Assembly (NCBI RefSeq): GCF_018320785.1
Contig: NC_054885.1
Span: 6,026,921 to 6,090,920, forward strand
Origin: Cheilinus undulatus
Taxonomy: Eukaryota; Chordata; Actinopteri; Labriformes; Labridae
DNA length: 64,000 bases
Direction: 5' to 3'
Of the stretch, positions 1-12,268 are shown in pieces. Position 1 is the stretch's first letter. Each line of letters begins with the position of its first letter. The translations under genes and the position numbers were made by a program. The notes beneath the pieces are model-generated. The model had not been told where the DNA came from and searched no databases. It saw only the letters and a list, made by a program, of their open reading frames with translations.

Positions 1-765
1 TAAAATGTTCCTGAATTTTCTTAGAACTTTTGGCATTCTGTTTGGATGTGTGGGGATGTATGAGGAAAGTTTTCTGTGGAATTTAGAAGGAATTTATTTG
101 TATTTTGGGGGAATTTGATGAAAATTTTTAAACAATACTAGATTTGAATTTTGGGGGAGTTTGCCTAAGATTTTAAAGGAATGTCTATGGATTTTTTTTG
201 TAAAAATTACATGTTTATCTTTAGAACTTTTCCAGAAATATTTACTGTAACATTTTGGGAATATTTGGATACATTTGGGGATTTTTTTAAAAGGGATCTT
301 AAATATTTTACAGAGAGCTAATGTCTATTATTTACAGTTTTTGTTACTTTCATGAGAATTTTTAATTTTTTTGGGGGGGGGGTTGATTTGAAACTCAGGT
401 CAGAAATTACTTCAAATCTTCCTGAATTTTCATGGATTTTTTAGGGACTCTGTATTTTTGAGGAATTTTCTTTGTAAACTGTCCATTGAATTTAGGAGGA
501 ATTTATTGTTTTTTTTATATATATATATTATTATTTTATTAATTTTAAGTGATATTTGCTTTGAAATGTTTGGCAAAAACTTCATGTTTAACTTTGTTTT
601 TTTTTTTCCTGAAGAAAATTACTGAAAATTTGTGGAATATTTGTGGAATTTTTGAAGGGATTTTTTGAATTTTACAAAATTTCTGGTAGGGTCTTGAAAA
701 TATTTGAGAATTTAGGGGAGGCTCTTCTGTTTTGGAACTTTGATCATTTTAAGGGAATTTTTAGT
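1..765. repeat. AT-rich degenerate minisatellite
   Basis: The stretch repeats loosely spaced words such as GGAATTT, TTTTGGGGGAATTT and TTTTGAATTTT, with T-rich spacers and a G-run near 372-382. No exon, conserved protein or terminal inverted repeat is visible. The open frame at 643-876 is an accident of this repeat running into the transposon fragment that follows. The array probably continues to the left of the window. Confidence 0.6.
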
Positions 766-955
766 GGACTCCTACATCAGACAAGAATGGGGCAACATTC
801 CTCTCCTAGAACTCCAGCAGCTGCTCTCGTCACTCCCCAGACTGTTGTTAGAAGAAGAAGGGATGCTACTGTATGAAAAATAACAGTGTGTCCATACTTT
901 TTTGAGATGTATCGCTGCCATCAGACACTGTGAGATTTGTAATCATTGTATTCAG
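765..955 (+). mobile_element. Tc1-like transposase C-terminal fragment (3' end of element)
   Basis: The plus strand reads as the degenerate C-terminus of a fish Tc1 transposase: residues like IRQEWGNIPL near 778-810, then a lysine/arginine/glutamate-rich stretch before a stop near 874. After it come TCCATACTTTTTTGAGATGT and a diverged copy of the family's terminal region (about 930-955). The same family is present as longer copies at 19430-22303 and 27901-28871. Only the last part of the transposase remains, so the copy is dead. Confidence 0.7.
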
Positions 956-1900
956 ACTTTTCTAGTAGTTTAGGTTGTAGATACTGGGTAGCTCCCTCTT
1001 ACTTTAAAATCCTCCACAGAGTTTTTTCATAGGAGTCACGTTTTCTCATCTTAAGGCGATAAATTTGACTCAGACTCAAAGTGAAAGTCAAACATGAGTC
1101 TAAAGTGCCGGTATAGACGGTGGTTCAGTCTGTCTGGACCCGTTTCATTCATCTTTATACGTCTGAGAATATTCATTCATGGTCTCTTTGAGCCTCTCTG
1201 TGAGACAGGAAGTAAACCCGGGACATCCCACAGATCATATGTATGTATGCCTTCACTGTATACGGTGGTTCCCTGCCAGCGACAGAAAAAGAGCACGGTT
1301 ACCCTGAACTCACAAAAACACAGTCAGTGATTCACAGCAGACTCATGAAGGAGCAGACTCAGTAGAAGTCAGACGTAGCTCTGAAAAAGGGGATGTTCTG
1401 GGATCATAAATAGATAAAGTTTGACTCTGCAGTGGCTAAACACCATCGATCAAGTTGTCTTCTTTGTAATGTGAGTTTGTTGGATGTCTAGCCATGTAAT
1501 TATTGAACACATAGTCAGATTTAAGGAGGAGAAGCTGCCATGTTGTTAGGGCTAGAAAGGCCGCCCAGGCAGAAAAGGCAGAGCTTTCTGGGGCCAAACT
1601 GGAGGTCAGCAAAATAATGATCCATTGTAAAGTTCAGCTGTGATAATATTATTTTAAGATGAACAAATATTTTTAAACTATGCTATAGCACAATAATATT
1701 CTTTTTCAAAATGTAAACCCCTTTTCATTAAACATTAACTTTAATTAGTGATGTCATCAATGAAATCACTGATTAGGAAAGTAAAGACTGACCTCATAGT
1801 CAGGCCATGATGTGCACAAATGTCAGGATGCCAGAATTTAAAGTAGAAGAAACTGGGACAACTTTCTCTGGAAAATAATAGAATCACTGTGAAAAGAGAC
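956..1900. other. Intergenic, no gene recognised
   Basis: I see no splice-flanked coding exon, RNA gene or clear repeat end. The open frame at 1094-1330 has no recognisable domain. Composition is ordinary for fish intergenic DNA. Confidence 0.5.
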
Positions 1901-1904
1901 AAAA

Positions 1905-3170
1905 AAGTTGAATGAAAAGTGGCTTAAAATACTTAAAAATTGCATAAATGGGTTAAACACTGCAAAAAAAAAAAAAGGGGGGGCAAAAAAAGTTGTAGAA
2001 CCGGGCAAAAATAGGAATAAAGTGGGGAAAAGAGGCAAAACAGAACAAAAATGGTTGAAAATGGGAATCAATTGTAAAAATAGGTACAAAGTGACAAAAA
2101 AAATTGTTGGAGAAAAAGCAAAAATGGGTTAAAAGCTGCAAAATGGTCAAAAAGTTTAAGAAATTGGTTCAAAATGGCAAAAGACAGCTAAAGAAGGTAA
2201 AATTCGCAAAAGTTGTCACAGAAATGGGCAAAAAGTGACAAAAAATGTTCAAAAAAGTTGGGCAAAGAGTGGGAAAAAATTGGCAAAAATGGGGGTATGG
2301 TGGGAAAAAAGAGGCAAAAACTGCACAAAACGATACAAAAATGGTCAAAAATGGGAATTAATTATAAAAATATGTACAAAGTGACAAAAAATTGTTAGAA
2401 AACAGCAAAAATAGGTTAAAACAGCAGCAAAATGGTCAAAAAGTTTGAGAAATTGGTTCAAAATGGTATAAGACGGCTAAAGAAGGCAAATTATACAAAA
2501 AGATGCAGTAGAAATGGGCAAAACGTGGCAAAAATGGGGGTAAGTTGGAAATAAGAGGCAAAAACTGTAACAAACAAACCAACAAACAAACAAACAAAAA
2601 AGTTTCCAAACTTGGTTAAAAAATAGCAAAAGTTAGCCAAGAAAGGCAAAATGTGCAAAAAGATGTCACAGAAATGGGCAAAAAGTGGTAGAAAATGGCA
2701 TAAAGGGGCAACAAATGGCAAACATGGGCAAATATGGATTTAATAGGAAAAAAATGAGCAAACAATGGCAAAAATAAGTTAAAAGCACTAGAAATGAGCA
2801 TAAAGTTTCAAAAAGGGGCGAAAGAATGGGGAAAAAAGACAGCTAGAGTAGGCAGAGGTTCAAAAACATGCTGCAAAAATCAGCAAAACGTGTCAGAAAA
2901 TGACACAAAAGGGGAAACAATAGTAAATATACAAGTAAAAATGGGGATGATATTGAAAAACAAAACAAAAGTCTCCAAAACGGATAAAAGAGGGAAATAA
3001 TTGGATAAAACTGGAAAAACGTTCCAAACGTGTTGCAAAATGGGTGAAAAGCAGCAAAAATTGGCAGAAATAGGCAAAAATTGCAAAAACGTGGCTAAGG
3101 AAGGCAAAAAAATTGTCAAAAGCAACAACAATTGGTTAAAAAGTGGCAAAAAGGTTTGGCAATAATGGAT
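1905..3170 (+). repeat. GGCAAAAATGG-type degenerate tandem repeat (hAT-internal-like)
   Basis: About 1.25 kb is made of endless variants of GGCAAAAAGTGG, ATGGGCAAAAA and GTTAAAA, the same words that fill the interior of the hAT-like elements at 6125-7090, 20777-21489 and 48511-49142. Unlike those, I could not find the CAGTGTTACTCAAC-type termini at either edge. It may be a copy that lost its ends or an expanded interior. The opposite strand gives several long phenylalanine/leucine-rich open frames, which are artefacts of the repeat. Confidence 0.65.
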
Positions 3171-4640
3171 GGAAGATATGGTTTGAAAGTAAGTGAATTA
3201 ACTGTTAGCCAGGATGCTAGCACCAATGCTACTGAGCCAACACACAAACACTAACATCATCAATACATCAAAACTGGGCGGGCACATTCTCTCAATTTTT
3301 CAGGGTCCTAGTCAAATCTATGTGGGGGGCTAATAAAGATCCAGATAAATAAATGTGTTTGAAAAGTTAACATTCAATGAAAAGCTGTTAAATGTTATTC
3401 TAAACCACGTCCAGTACTGTTGGCGTCATATTCATGCTATTTCTACCTCACAGCGTCTCTTTCTTAATCTAATTAGCGGCTAAGTCTTAGCGTGCCGTAC
3501 AGACAGAGGAGAGGTGGGCTCTAAACTTGACATATTGACCTACAATTCTGAGATGTCAACATGGTTCAGGGTTAGAGGGGTCAGCCAGGCTCACGGTTAT
3601 CATTTTAAATAAGAAGAGTTTATTTTTTTATCTGCAGAAAGGATTAAAGACGGCATGGAAAAACTAGAGTCAGTGAGCCAACAGAAGTCTAAATACAGCA
3701 GCGTGTTTGGAGAGAGTCCACTGAGAGCAGGCCTGAAACAAGCGGACAATAAAAGCTGACCTTAAAGATATGGCAGAGTAAGAATATAAGATCATGATCA
3801 TTTTCACCTACATACCCCCACTGCACTAATTTTTTAAACTTATACGTGTGTTCTTCTTTTTAAATGAGGCCAGCTCTTCTGTTCTGAATCTACCTGCTGC
3901 TAAAGAGGCTTATGGATTGTCCTGGCCTCCTTTAGGACCAGACACCGGCACACCGTGCTCCAAAAGACTGGCCTCAAAACCCTCACATGATCAATAAGGA
4001 GCATATGATTGACCCCGATTCAAAACAACACATGGAACGATTTCAATTTGAGCTGCTTTTATGGAACAACTGAAATAAAGTTACCCTTGCATCTCATGAT
4101 CTATTTTTACTGTACAAGACTGCATTTCACCTTTGACACCTGCAGTTTAAAAGTCTTTTTAATTTTTCAAATTTCTTCTTTTATCTTCCGTTTTCCTTCC
4201 CTTTTTAAAAGCACTTCTAACTGTGCTACTTAAAGGAGCAATATCAATAGTTTTCTTGCCTCGCTCTTGCAAAGTACCTCATTTTAGTATTTATCCAGTA
4301 ATCATGAGTATAACCCTAGGTAAGTTGACTTTTTGCTTGGATTGATCAGGTGAGTTAGAGAGAATAAGCAAGCATTTAATCTACAGACCCCAGATAGCAA
4401 AATGTGACTGGACCAGACAAGGACCAACGTATTTTTGATCAAAATTGAGAAAGCAGGTCTGCTCCAGTATCTTTTTGCACAGTGGGCCTGATCTGGTTTG
4501 GAGTCCCATGCGGAATCTGCAACAGTTTAGGACCAAGTAAATGTTCAGCTCAAAAATCTGGTGCAAATACGCCTGACAGCAATGACATTTGGACCAAGTA
4601 ACGTTTAAAAAATCTTTCAAATTTAAGTCTGCACGTGTCT
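3171..4640. other. Intergenic, no gene recognised
   Basis: No coding exon can be supported. From about 4390 the sequence takes on a dispersed-repeat character (segments recur around 46.2 kb). The open frames at 4009-4233 and 4381-4620 have no recognisable domain. Confidence 0.45.
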
Positions 4641-4649
4641 ATTCTTGAA

Positions 4650-4765
4650 TGTGCAGGGCCTTGTTCATCCATGCTTTAACCACCTTCAGGTCGAGTAGGG
4701 ATCCCTGGTCTCCGGCACTTTTATTTTGGGGGTCACGGGCTGAAAAGTTTGTAAAAAAGTATCTC
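4650..4765 (+). repeat. Dispersed repeat, second copy at 41390-41500
   Basis: The string around CTTCAGG, then GGATCCCTGGTCTCCGGCAC, TTTATTTTGGGGGT and GGCTGAAAAG is repeated with modest divergence at 41420-41490, and a more diverged inverted copy lies at 62380-62460. The GGGGTCCC / TTTGGGGGT composition resembles the ends of hAT-type elements, but I did not find terminal duplications. Confidence 0.55.
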
Positions 4766-4839
4766 CCAAGGGCCTCAAAATCCCCAGATGTATCACCAGG
4801 GATGAAACAGCCTGCTGCTCAGGCTGCTGAGCTCATCGA

Positions 4840-5140
4840 ACAGTGGGGCTTGTTGGCGGATAAAACTCAAGCTGAGGCCAATCGAGATCACAGCAAAGTC
4901 ATCTTCTCCACCAAGAGAAGCTTTCAGTTTTGATAAAGAAGTGACCCAGTTCTCATAAATCTGCTGCTTTAATATGGCTACATCTGAGCTAAATGCTACA
5001 CAAGTACAAATAAACCCCGCCTCTGGCTACGCCCTTGTTCTCCTCAAGTGACACTGATCGGTCAGTCTCTTGCAAGATGGATCTGCCTGATGACAGACAT
5101 GAAATCTGACCAATCAATCTGCTTCTCAAGGCTATATCTA
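4840..5140 (+). mobile_element. Non-autonomous element (CTTTGCAAGATGGATC family), copy 1
   Basis: Shares a series of blocks with 46380-46660: GTGACCCAGTTCT/GTGTCCCAGTTCT, GCTACATC(T/C)GAGCTAA, the CCCCGCC-rich centre, then a block reading TTGCAAGATGGATCTGCCTG followed by a diagnostic GACATG(A/G)AATCTG. Related inverted and partial copies lie at 16660-16800 and 22050-22110. It has no coding capacity; the shared blocks identify a dispersed family, and its class is not determined. Confidence 0.6.
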
Positions 5141-5364
5141 AAAATGCAACATTGCCAATGCTTTTGTAATATTTTGATCAATTCAACACTCTCCCAGGGG
5201 TTCTTTTTGTACGTTTTCAGATACTTTAATACCAGCTATCATTTCAGTAACAGAGATACCGCTTTAAAACTTGACACCAAAAAAGTTCAATATTTTTAAC
5301 AATTCAGAGCAAACAGTTGCAGATTAAATCAACAGGCAAACACTGATGTGTAAAATTATCTTGC

Positions 5365-5440
5365 AGTGCTGTCCCGTGTGGGGAAGCTTTGGGGGGCCTG
5401 ATGTGGCCCTAGGGCTGCTGGTTGATGATCTCTGATATTA
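5365..5440 (+). repeat. hAT-like terminal fragment (GGGGCCTGATGTGGCCCT family)
   Basis: The block GGGGGGCCTGATGTGGCCCT followed by GGTTGATGATC matches 59035-59080 closely. This wording is typical of one end of a fish hAT family. Only the end fragment is recognisable. Confidence 0.5.
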
Positions 5441-6124
5441 AACATGGCCTGGGTGCTCATTTTTCTGTCTTAATTGCAGGTGGAGAACGGGTGAACTTTT
5501 ACGTAACTCATCAGTTTAAGTTACATTTAAGCCTAACCTTACTCACTGGAGGCTGCTAGCTACGTGCTAGGCATCACCTCAGCTAATTCAGTCATTGTAC
5601 TTAACCTCTGGACTGTGTTTGTGTTGCTGCTCCTAAAAGCTCAGTAAGCTTCTTTAATCTAAACAACAGCGGTCAGCTGCCATCACAGAATAGAACCTCT
5701 CTCACTCAGAAACACAGGGGTTAACTGGCTAATTAGCTGGCTAACGAAGCAGCGTCAAGCACAGACGGAAGAGCTGTAATAATTTGGCATCTGCAAACTG
5801 GTTACACCCTTCCGGCCACGCCCTCTCATCCAAGTATGACCAATCGTGGCTCCAGGTTAGCTAAAATGTCAAACTCGAGGCTTTAAAAAGGCCGGCGACA
5901 AACAAGGGGTGGCTGGTAGGAGGGATGTACACATCCTGTTTTTAAAACAGCCCAGTTTGGTTTTATTTCGGCCTCATGTATTTCAGAAATGCAACAATAG
6001 ACCTTTAACAGCTGCAGGGATGATGATTATTGATTGAATTCACATGTAGTAAGAAATACAGTTCCAGTTTAGTACTCAGTGAAGAGTCTTTAAAAGTCTC
6101 CGAATTAATGGGAATAGTTTAGAA

Positions 6125-7090
6125 AGTGATACTCAACACGTGGCTCTTTTGTGTCTAAATTTTAAATATTATTCCACCTGAAAAAAAAAAAAAAACATAA
6201 AAAAGGAAACTTTGACCTCAGAATTATCCATTGCAATTTGTTTCCCACACTCATACAGTTGGCTTTAACTGTCAAGTTTACTTGTCAACCTTTATTTTTG
6301 TCTGTATGTTTCCATTGCCCTGATATGCAATTTTTTGCCCATTTTTTTTGTATTACCCTTTTTTGCCTCTTTTATCCTGCTTTCGCAAATTGCAGTTTTT
6401 CCTTCTTTCACCACTTTTGCGTATTTACGGTGCCTCTTAATAATAATAATGATAATCTTTATTTATAGAGCACTTTTCAAAACAGTTACAAAGTGCCAAC
6501 CCCCACAACTTGTTGCCCATTACAGTTGTTTTTAAATCATTTTCCCCACCTTTTTGCTGCTTTTTGCCAATTTTTGTTATTTTCACTCATTTTTTCTGAA
6601 CCTTGCTGCTACTTTTTGCCAATTTTAGTTATTTTCACTCATTGTCCAAACCTTTTTGCTGCTTTTTGCCAATTTCATTAACTTTTCACTCATTTTCCCC
6701 CACCTTAATGCCAACTTAATTATTTCTTACTTATTTCCCCTACCTTTTTGTTGCTATTTACCATTTTTAGTCACTATTCACTCATTTACCTCCACATTTT
6801 TGCTGCTTTTTGCCAATTTTATTTATTTATCACTCATTTTTTGGCACTTTTTTTTTTTACCATTATTGCCACCTGTAAGTCATTTTTTGGTCACATCTCA
6901 CGCATTTCTGCCAATTTTCCTTTTTTTATTGTCACTTTTCACCCAGTTTCGCCATTTTCTGCCTAGTTTACCCAGCTTTTTCACCTATTTTGCCAGCTTT
7001 AACTTATTTTTATTGCCACTTTCACCCACTGTTCACCACTTAGACTGTGGCTCTTGTGGCTCCTTTGTTGATCAGCGTTGAGTAACACTG
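6125..7090 (-). mobile_element. hAT-like non-autonomous transposon with internal minisatellite (inverted copy)
   Basis: Left end reads AGTGATACTCAACACGTGGC and right end reads GTTGAGTAACACTG, which are mutual inverted repeats. The flanks GTTTAGAA (6117-6124) and GTTTAGAT (7091-7098) agree at 7 of 8 positions, as expected for a hAT target duplication. The interior is a degenerate repeat of TTTTTGCCA/TTTTCACTCA words, the complement of the GGCAAAAAGTGG words in the copies at 20.8 and 48.5 kb. A short simple TAATAATAATGATAATC stretch occurs near 6440. It encodes no transposase, so it would depend on an autonomous hAT in trans. Confidence 0.75.
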
Positions 7091-7098
7091 GTTTAGAT

Positions 7099-8630
7099 TA
7101 TGTACGGTATGACGGCATGATTGGTCTTTTCGCTCTGATATGAACCCAAAGGGTTAATATTCTAGAAAAGTCTGTCCTCTGTGCCTGTCTGGAACGCTCT
7201 GGTTTTGCTTGATTGACAGTATTGGATTAAAAGGTCCTGTAATGTTATAAAGGATTATGAGGGATACTAAAGGACAACAGACCTTGATACCACCATGTAA
7301 CCCTGCCTCCGCTTGCACCACTGGCAGACTGACAGTTTAAGGTTTTGGTGAGATAACTCAACAGGTTCTGCATGGTTTGGTATAAAACTTCATGCACCCA
7401 TTCATGATCCCCTCAGGACTCATCCAAATATCTAGACAGATGCTTCTAGCAAGATTACATGTGGTTTAGAGCAACCTTATCATGAATGAATGGATGGTTT
7501 TAAGTGGTTTGCATTTATGCCTGCATTAGGAGGACATATAAACACTGTAATGATCCCCTGACTATAAACATATCACCATGAATAGTCTGTTTAATTTAGA
7601 GCTGGCATGCACAGGTTATTAGGTAAGATGGTAACAGGTTGAAAAGCAAACACTGCTTGATAATGGCAACCATAAATGTCAGCACTGAAGCTACAGCTGA
7701 GTTTCCCTTTAGTTAGAATATCTCTTCAAATTTTACTGAGCAACACTCATCCAACAAGACAAGATACAGATCTGAATTTAGGATATAAAATTCAAAAGGA
7801 CTTGATTGTTAAAATCTGAATGTTTCCATATTAGGCATGACTGTTTTGCAGAGAGCACATGCGTGCAAACACAGTCCTGTACAGTAGGTGGTGGTATGCA
7901 TGAGACTGGTCTGCAAATCCATCAAAAGAGAGAAGAAGCAACCACTGACGTCCACTTTTGTTCATGTTTTGTGCATTTGTGGATGCCAACAGTGACCCTC
8001 TTTCTGCTCTCACATCTACCTTGCAGCCTCATAGGATGATATGGGTCTGTTCTGCATAGTTTTCAAAGAGTTTAGAATTGCACTCACAAATCCACTCCCT
8101 GCTGAGTACCCAGTACTTGAGCACAGTTTTGTTTACATCTGCATCTTGTGTTACTCTGATCAAATAAACCAGAGTCTGGGAGCTGGGATCTAGTTCCAAA
8201 TGTGAAACCACCCTTAACACCCATCTCAGACTGGGAGGATGTTTGCTGTGTGTAATTTCCGTGTATGTCTGCACTGGCTCATATCGGGATTGTTTTCATA
8301 CCAGGTGTGTATGTGCTGTTGGCTGTCTCCCTGCTGTGACAGCTCTGTCTCTCTTTATAAGGTTTGCATCAGTAAATCTCTGTAAAAGTGATGGAAAGAA
8401 AGCTTTCTGTACATACAAGAGAAGTTTCTCCTAAATGCTAAACTGCGCTTTTACTTTGAAAAGCACAAACTGGGAGTGTACTCCTACTGTGTTTATCTTT
8501 CCTGTGATATATTCTACCAATAGTGAAAACAACAAAAACAACAAAAAACTAGATCAATGCATTTTGGGGTGTAGCCTCAAAATGCATCGGTCACCAAGAA
8601 ACACATTGCAAGTATAATCTACTAATATGA
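7099..8630. other. Intergenic, no gene recognised
   Basis: No supported exon. Open frames around 7806-8434 are short, lack recognisable domains and have no convincing splice context. Confidence 0.45.
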
Positions 8631-8635
8631 TATTT

Positions 8636-9285
8636 GCAATAAGGCGGTTCATGAAATTTCAACCCTGCTGAATATTTCACAGTCTGCTGTGAGTATTTTT
8701 AGAAAATGGAAGCATTTAGGAACAACAGCAACTCAGCCATGAAGCGAAAGACCATGTAAAATCACAGAGTGATAACTGAAGTTCTGCCTGAGTGCATCGA
8801 GCCAACTGTGAACTATGGTGGAAGTTTGGTGACCCCTGTTCTTCAGGGTTTGGGCTAGACCCCTTATCTCCAGTGAAGGCCGATCTTAATGATTCAGCAT
8901 ACCAAGACATTTTGGACAATGCTCTGCTTCCAACTGTGTGGCAACAGTTTGAGGAAGGCCCTTTTCTATTCCAACATGACTGTGCCTACAAAGGACTATA
9001 AAGACTTGGTTCATCCAGCACCTTTGGTATGAACTGGAACAGAGATTGCAAGTCACGTCGTCTTGTCCAACATCAGTCCCTGACCTCAGAATGAATGGGC
9101 ACAAATTCCCCCAGAAACACTCCAAAATCTTGAGAAAAGCCTTCAAATAAGAATGGAGGCTGTTATAGCTGCAAAAGAGGGGCAACTCCATATTAAAGTA
9201 GATGGATTTGAATACAATGTCATTACAGTCCCTGTTGGTGTCATGATCAGGTGCCCAAATACGTTTGTCCATATAGTGTATCTGC
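8636..9285 (+). mobile_element. Tc1-like transposon remnant, internally deleted
   Basis: The plus strand begins with a helix-turn-helix-like segment (GGTTCATGAAATTTC..., then AAATGGAAGCATTTAGGAAC) and resumes with catalytic-domain remnants (AAGACATTTTGGACAATGCT; CCAACATGACTGTGCC at 8973-8988). It ends in CAAATACGTTTGTCCATATAG, the diagnostic terminus of a common fish Tc1 family. At about 650 bp it is roughly half the size of a full element, the frame is broken, and the left terminus is missing. Confidence 0.8.
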
Positions 9286-9789
9286 TAAAACAAGGTAAAT
9301 AGGATTCTCAGTTTATAATTTTCTGGTCTGTTTTTTCCTAGAGATGCTTAAAGCCCGTGAAAAAAAAACTGGCGAGCCCCCTGTTCTCTAGATTCTCAGC
9401 ATGGGTGACATACGTATTTGGCAGTTTGGTTTAGTCTGGGTAGTTTGAAAGCCTGACTTGTTAAAATGCAAGTGGAAATAAAAATCAAGCTTTGACTCTG
9501 CAAAGACTAAAACAGGCTCTAGATTCTCTCACTAGTTTAGAAATCATATCTTATTCCAAAACACAGAAAAGGTAAATTTTCTCACCCAAATGGCAGTTTA
9601 TTTATCCATTAAGTAATGGTTTAAACAATTTCAAACAATTCCAGTTGCTTTGTTTTTGCTTGTATAGACAGATAGAAGATATCCAGACCTGACAGATGAA
9701 TGAGGTTTACAATATGTGTTAAATTAGTCCTCATTTTAGGATTAAAATGTTTTTTAGTTTCAGTCACATTTCAGTCATTTTCACTCTTT

Positions 9790-9978
9790 TTTTTTTTAAA
9801 GATTTATTTTTGGGCCTTTTCATGCCTTTATGTGATCGAGGAAGGACACTGGATAGACTCAGAAACAGGGAAGAGAGTGGGGAGAGAAATGCGGTAAAGG
9901 GCCAAGGGCCGGATTCAAACCCGGGCCGCCCACGTACATGGGCGGCGCCTTAAACAACTTGACCATCTATGTGCCCCT
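9790..9978 (-). mobile_element. tRNA-derived SINE
   Basis: Read on the minus strand it starts with a pol III A-box-like TGGTCAAGTTGTTTAAGG, then a B-box-like GGGTTTGAATCCGG, then a pyrimidine-rich body (CATTTCTCTCCCCACTCTC), and ends in CCCAAAAATAAATC plus a short A-tract. A second, plus-strand copy with the same layout lies at 19780-19968. Box spacing and the variable-arm-like CCGCCCATGTACGTGGGCGG suggest a class II tRNA (Leu or Ser) origin. Confidence 0.75.
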
Positions 9979-9984
9979 AGTCAA

Positions 9985-10340
9985 TTTACCTCTTGAAAGT
10001 AAATTAAAGTTCTGTTTATTTAAGTCCTGGCCATTTTGTAAAATAAATATAACTGTAAAACAACTTCAGTGCACTATCAATACTTTTAAAATGTACTGTT
10101 GAAAACACTGACAAATACCTTGAAGCTCTCCCACCTCATCTCTGCTTGGGTTTCACTGATTATGTGCACAGTGGAGAAATATCACAGATTTTAATGTCTG
10201 AGAGTCCAACTCTAACATTTTAGTTTCATTTCAGTCTTTGTGACCAAATCTGGACTAACTTTTTCTCAGATTTTTTATTTTCAAAGACCTATTTTTGGCA
10301 AGTCTTAGTCATGTCAAAGAATAATGACAGTAATGACAGA
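9985..10340 (+). repeat. Diverged copy of the TTTTAGTTTTAGTC element
   Basis: GGAGAAATATCACAGATTTT plus AATGTCTGA recurs at 12545-12580 inside the well-preserved hAT-like element at 12269-12757, and both are surrounded by TTTAGT/TTTCAGTC words. The ends are not preserved here. Confidence 0.45.
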
Positions 10341-11420
10341 TTTGTTAAAAGAAAAAAAAAAAAAAGAAAAACTGAGTTTCTGCAGCATGACTGAGAGAAA
10401 TGTAGAACAAAACATTAAAACAAGCAACCTACAAAACACCTTAAACAATACAAATCTGAAGGCTACTGTAGAGAAGGATTGGATCCTGCTACCAAACCTG
10501 ATTTCTCACTGACTGAGGTGATTTAGTTCTTTCAAATTTCTTAAAAAGTGAATTTTAAACCAAATTTCCACCAGAAGTGTCTGCTTACACAACTCCCCAT
10601 GCTCTGTGTTGCTGTGTCACGACTCTTTCTAAGCATCTGCCCTTCTCCCAAAGAGGTTAATCCTGGATCCTCCCTTTAGATCAACAGTTTCCAAACACAC
10701 ATGCCAAACTGTCAAAGTACAACTCTGATGAGTCATTTCACACACATGTAGATGTAGAGGTTGCTACTGTTATTTTAAAATCCCTCTACTTTCAGATTCA
10801 TATTCAGATTTTTTTTAACCCAGAATGGTCATTCAGTTTAAAATTGAACAAAACTTACAAAAAAAATTGAAGACAAAGCAAGAAAACAAACATTCACAGC
10901 AGCATTTGGACAACCACATTCACATGACTGACATCTTCCTCTCTGTCAGATAGGATCTGAATGTTGGTTGAAATTCTTATGTTGGGTTTCAGCAAAGCAC
11001 CCTCATAAATTCAACTTCTGTTGAAGTTATTCTAAAATGCTTCTTTTAGATATTTTCTGTCCTGTCTGAAGGTCAAATAAAGTCAGGATCAGAGTCCAGG
11101 TGTAGTTTTGTTGATTTTCACACTTTCACATGCGTGACGGTCTCTAATCTCTTTAATTTCTCTCCCTGCTCCTCCCACAGCAGTCACTGCTCTCTGACAG
11201 CAGGACACTGAACTCCTGCTGAGAAGCTGAGTCACAAATAAACTCTCAATTAGCCCTAAATATAAAGATTCACTGAGAAAAGTTGGTTTATTCAAAGCTG
11301 AGTGGATATATTAAATACAATGGTAGGCATTGATTTAATTCTCTAAAGTACAAAGTGATGCATCAGCAAAATGTGCAGTAACATACTGATGCCAGTCGAT
11401 GCTACTCTGGTTTTTAGATT
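10341..11420. other. Intergenic, no gene recognised
   Basis: Nothing coding or structural could be supported. There is an A-run near 10353-10367. Confidence 0.45.
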
Positions 11421-11424
11421 TTTA

Positions 11425-11960
11425 AATTGATTAAAATAATAATAACTTAATGTGTATAGCACTTTTAAAATCATGGGTTTACAAAGTGCTTTGACATGTG
11501 CAGTAGATAACAAGAACAAAGAAAAAAAAAATAAAGGACAAAGAAGTCAGAACAAGTGACACCTGACAACATCAGCAGAATCCAAAACACTTAAAGAAAC
11601 TAACCAAAAATATGATCGAGATAATAATTAATCAACCTCAAAATACATCAAAACCCAGATGCCATGTGACGCCATGCAAACCAAGACATCACAAACAATG
11701 TCAGGATGCAGGCAAGACACTAACATCAAGCACCATAAAAACAATAGGAACCAATAAGAACCCAGGCAACGCAGGAACACAGCTATACAGGCTGAGGCTG
11801 AGAGGACCAAATTTAAGACGAGAGAAATTAAAAGATAAATAAAGAGGAGTAAAAACAAAAACAAGAGATAAACGATAAAATGCATTTAGATGTAAATAAA
11901 GGGGGCAACATCAGATAAACGAATAAAGAAGGATAAAACAAGCTCTCAAACTGTAAAGGC
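11425..11960 (+). repeat. Dispersed repeat beginning ATAATAATAACTTAATGTGTATAG
   Basis: Starts with a poly-ATA stretch and GTATAGCACTTTTAAAATCA followed by GTTTACAAAGTGCTTTGACA. This is a common fish interspersed motif, and a diverged beginning (TTTATAGAGCACTTTTC then GTTACAAAGTGCC) is present at 6455-6495. The rest is A-rich and non-coding. Confidence 0.4.
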
Positions 11961-12099
11961 AGTAAAATTAGCAAATATTATTGCAAAGGTATACAAAAGA
12001 GAAGCAATGAAGAGATAACAGCAATAAAGTGATTGTCCATTTATCCTTTCTTACCTATCTTGTGTAGTTCTTACAGAATGGTATCATACCATCATTGAA

Positions 12100-12268
12100 T
12101 ATTGTGTCGTGTCAAAAAATAGCTTAAAGAACCATATTGTATGGTATCGCATCGTATCACACATAACATACCATAACCTTTAATATCGTATCACAATGCA
12201 ACGCATTGCACCACATTACACCACACTATACTGCACCACATTGCAGACTGCACCCACCATATTACACC
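12100..12268. repeat. Cryptic simple repeat of ATTGCACCACA / ATCGTATC words, left part
   Basis: Degenerate repetition of ATGGTATCG, ATCGTATCACA and TTGCACCACATTACACCACA. It resumes immediately after the hAT-like insertion, at 12758-13035, so the two parts were one array before the insertion. Confidence 0.6.

Noticed and set aside
6656-7081. 141-residue phenylalanine/leucine-rich open frame suggesting a membrane protein
   Set aside because: It is the interior minisatellite of the inverted hAT-like element; T-rich DNA gives Phe/Leu/Ser by composition.
9790-9978. A functional tRNA gene
   Set aside because: A- and B-box-like words are present but the cloverleaf is degenerate and followed by a SINE body and A-rich tail.
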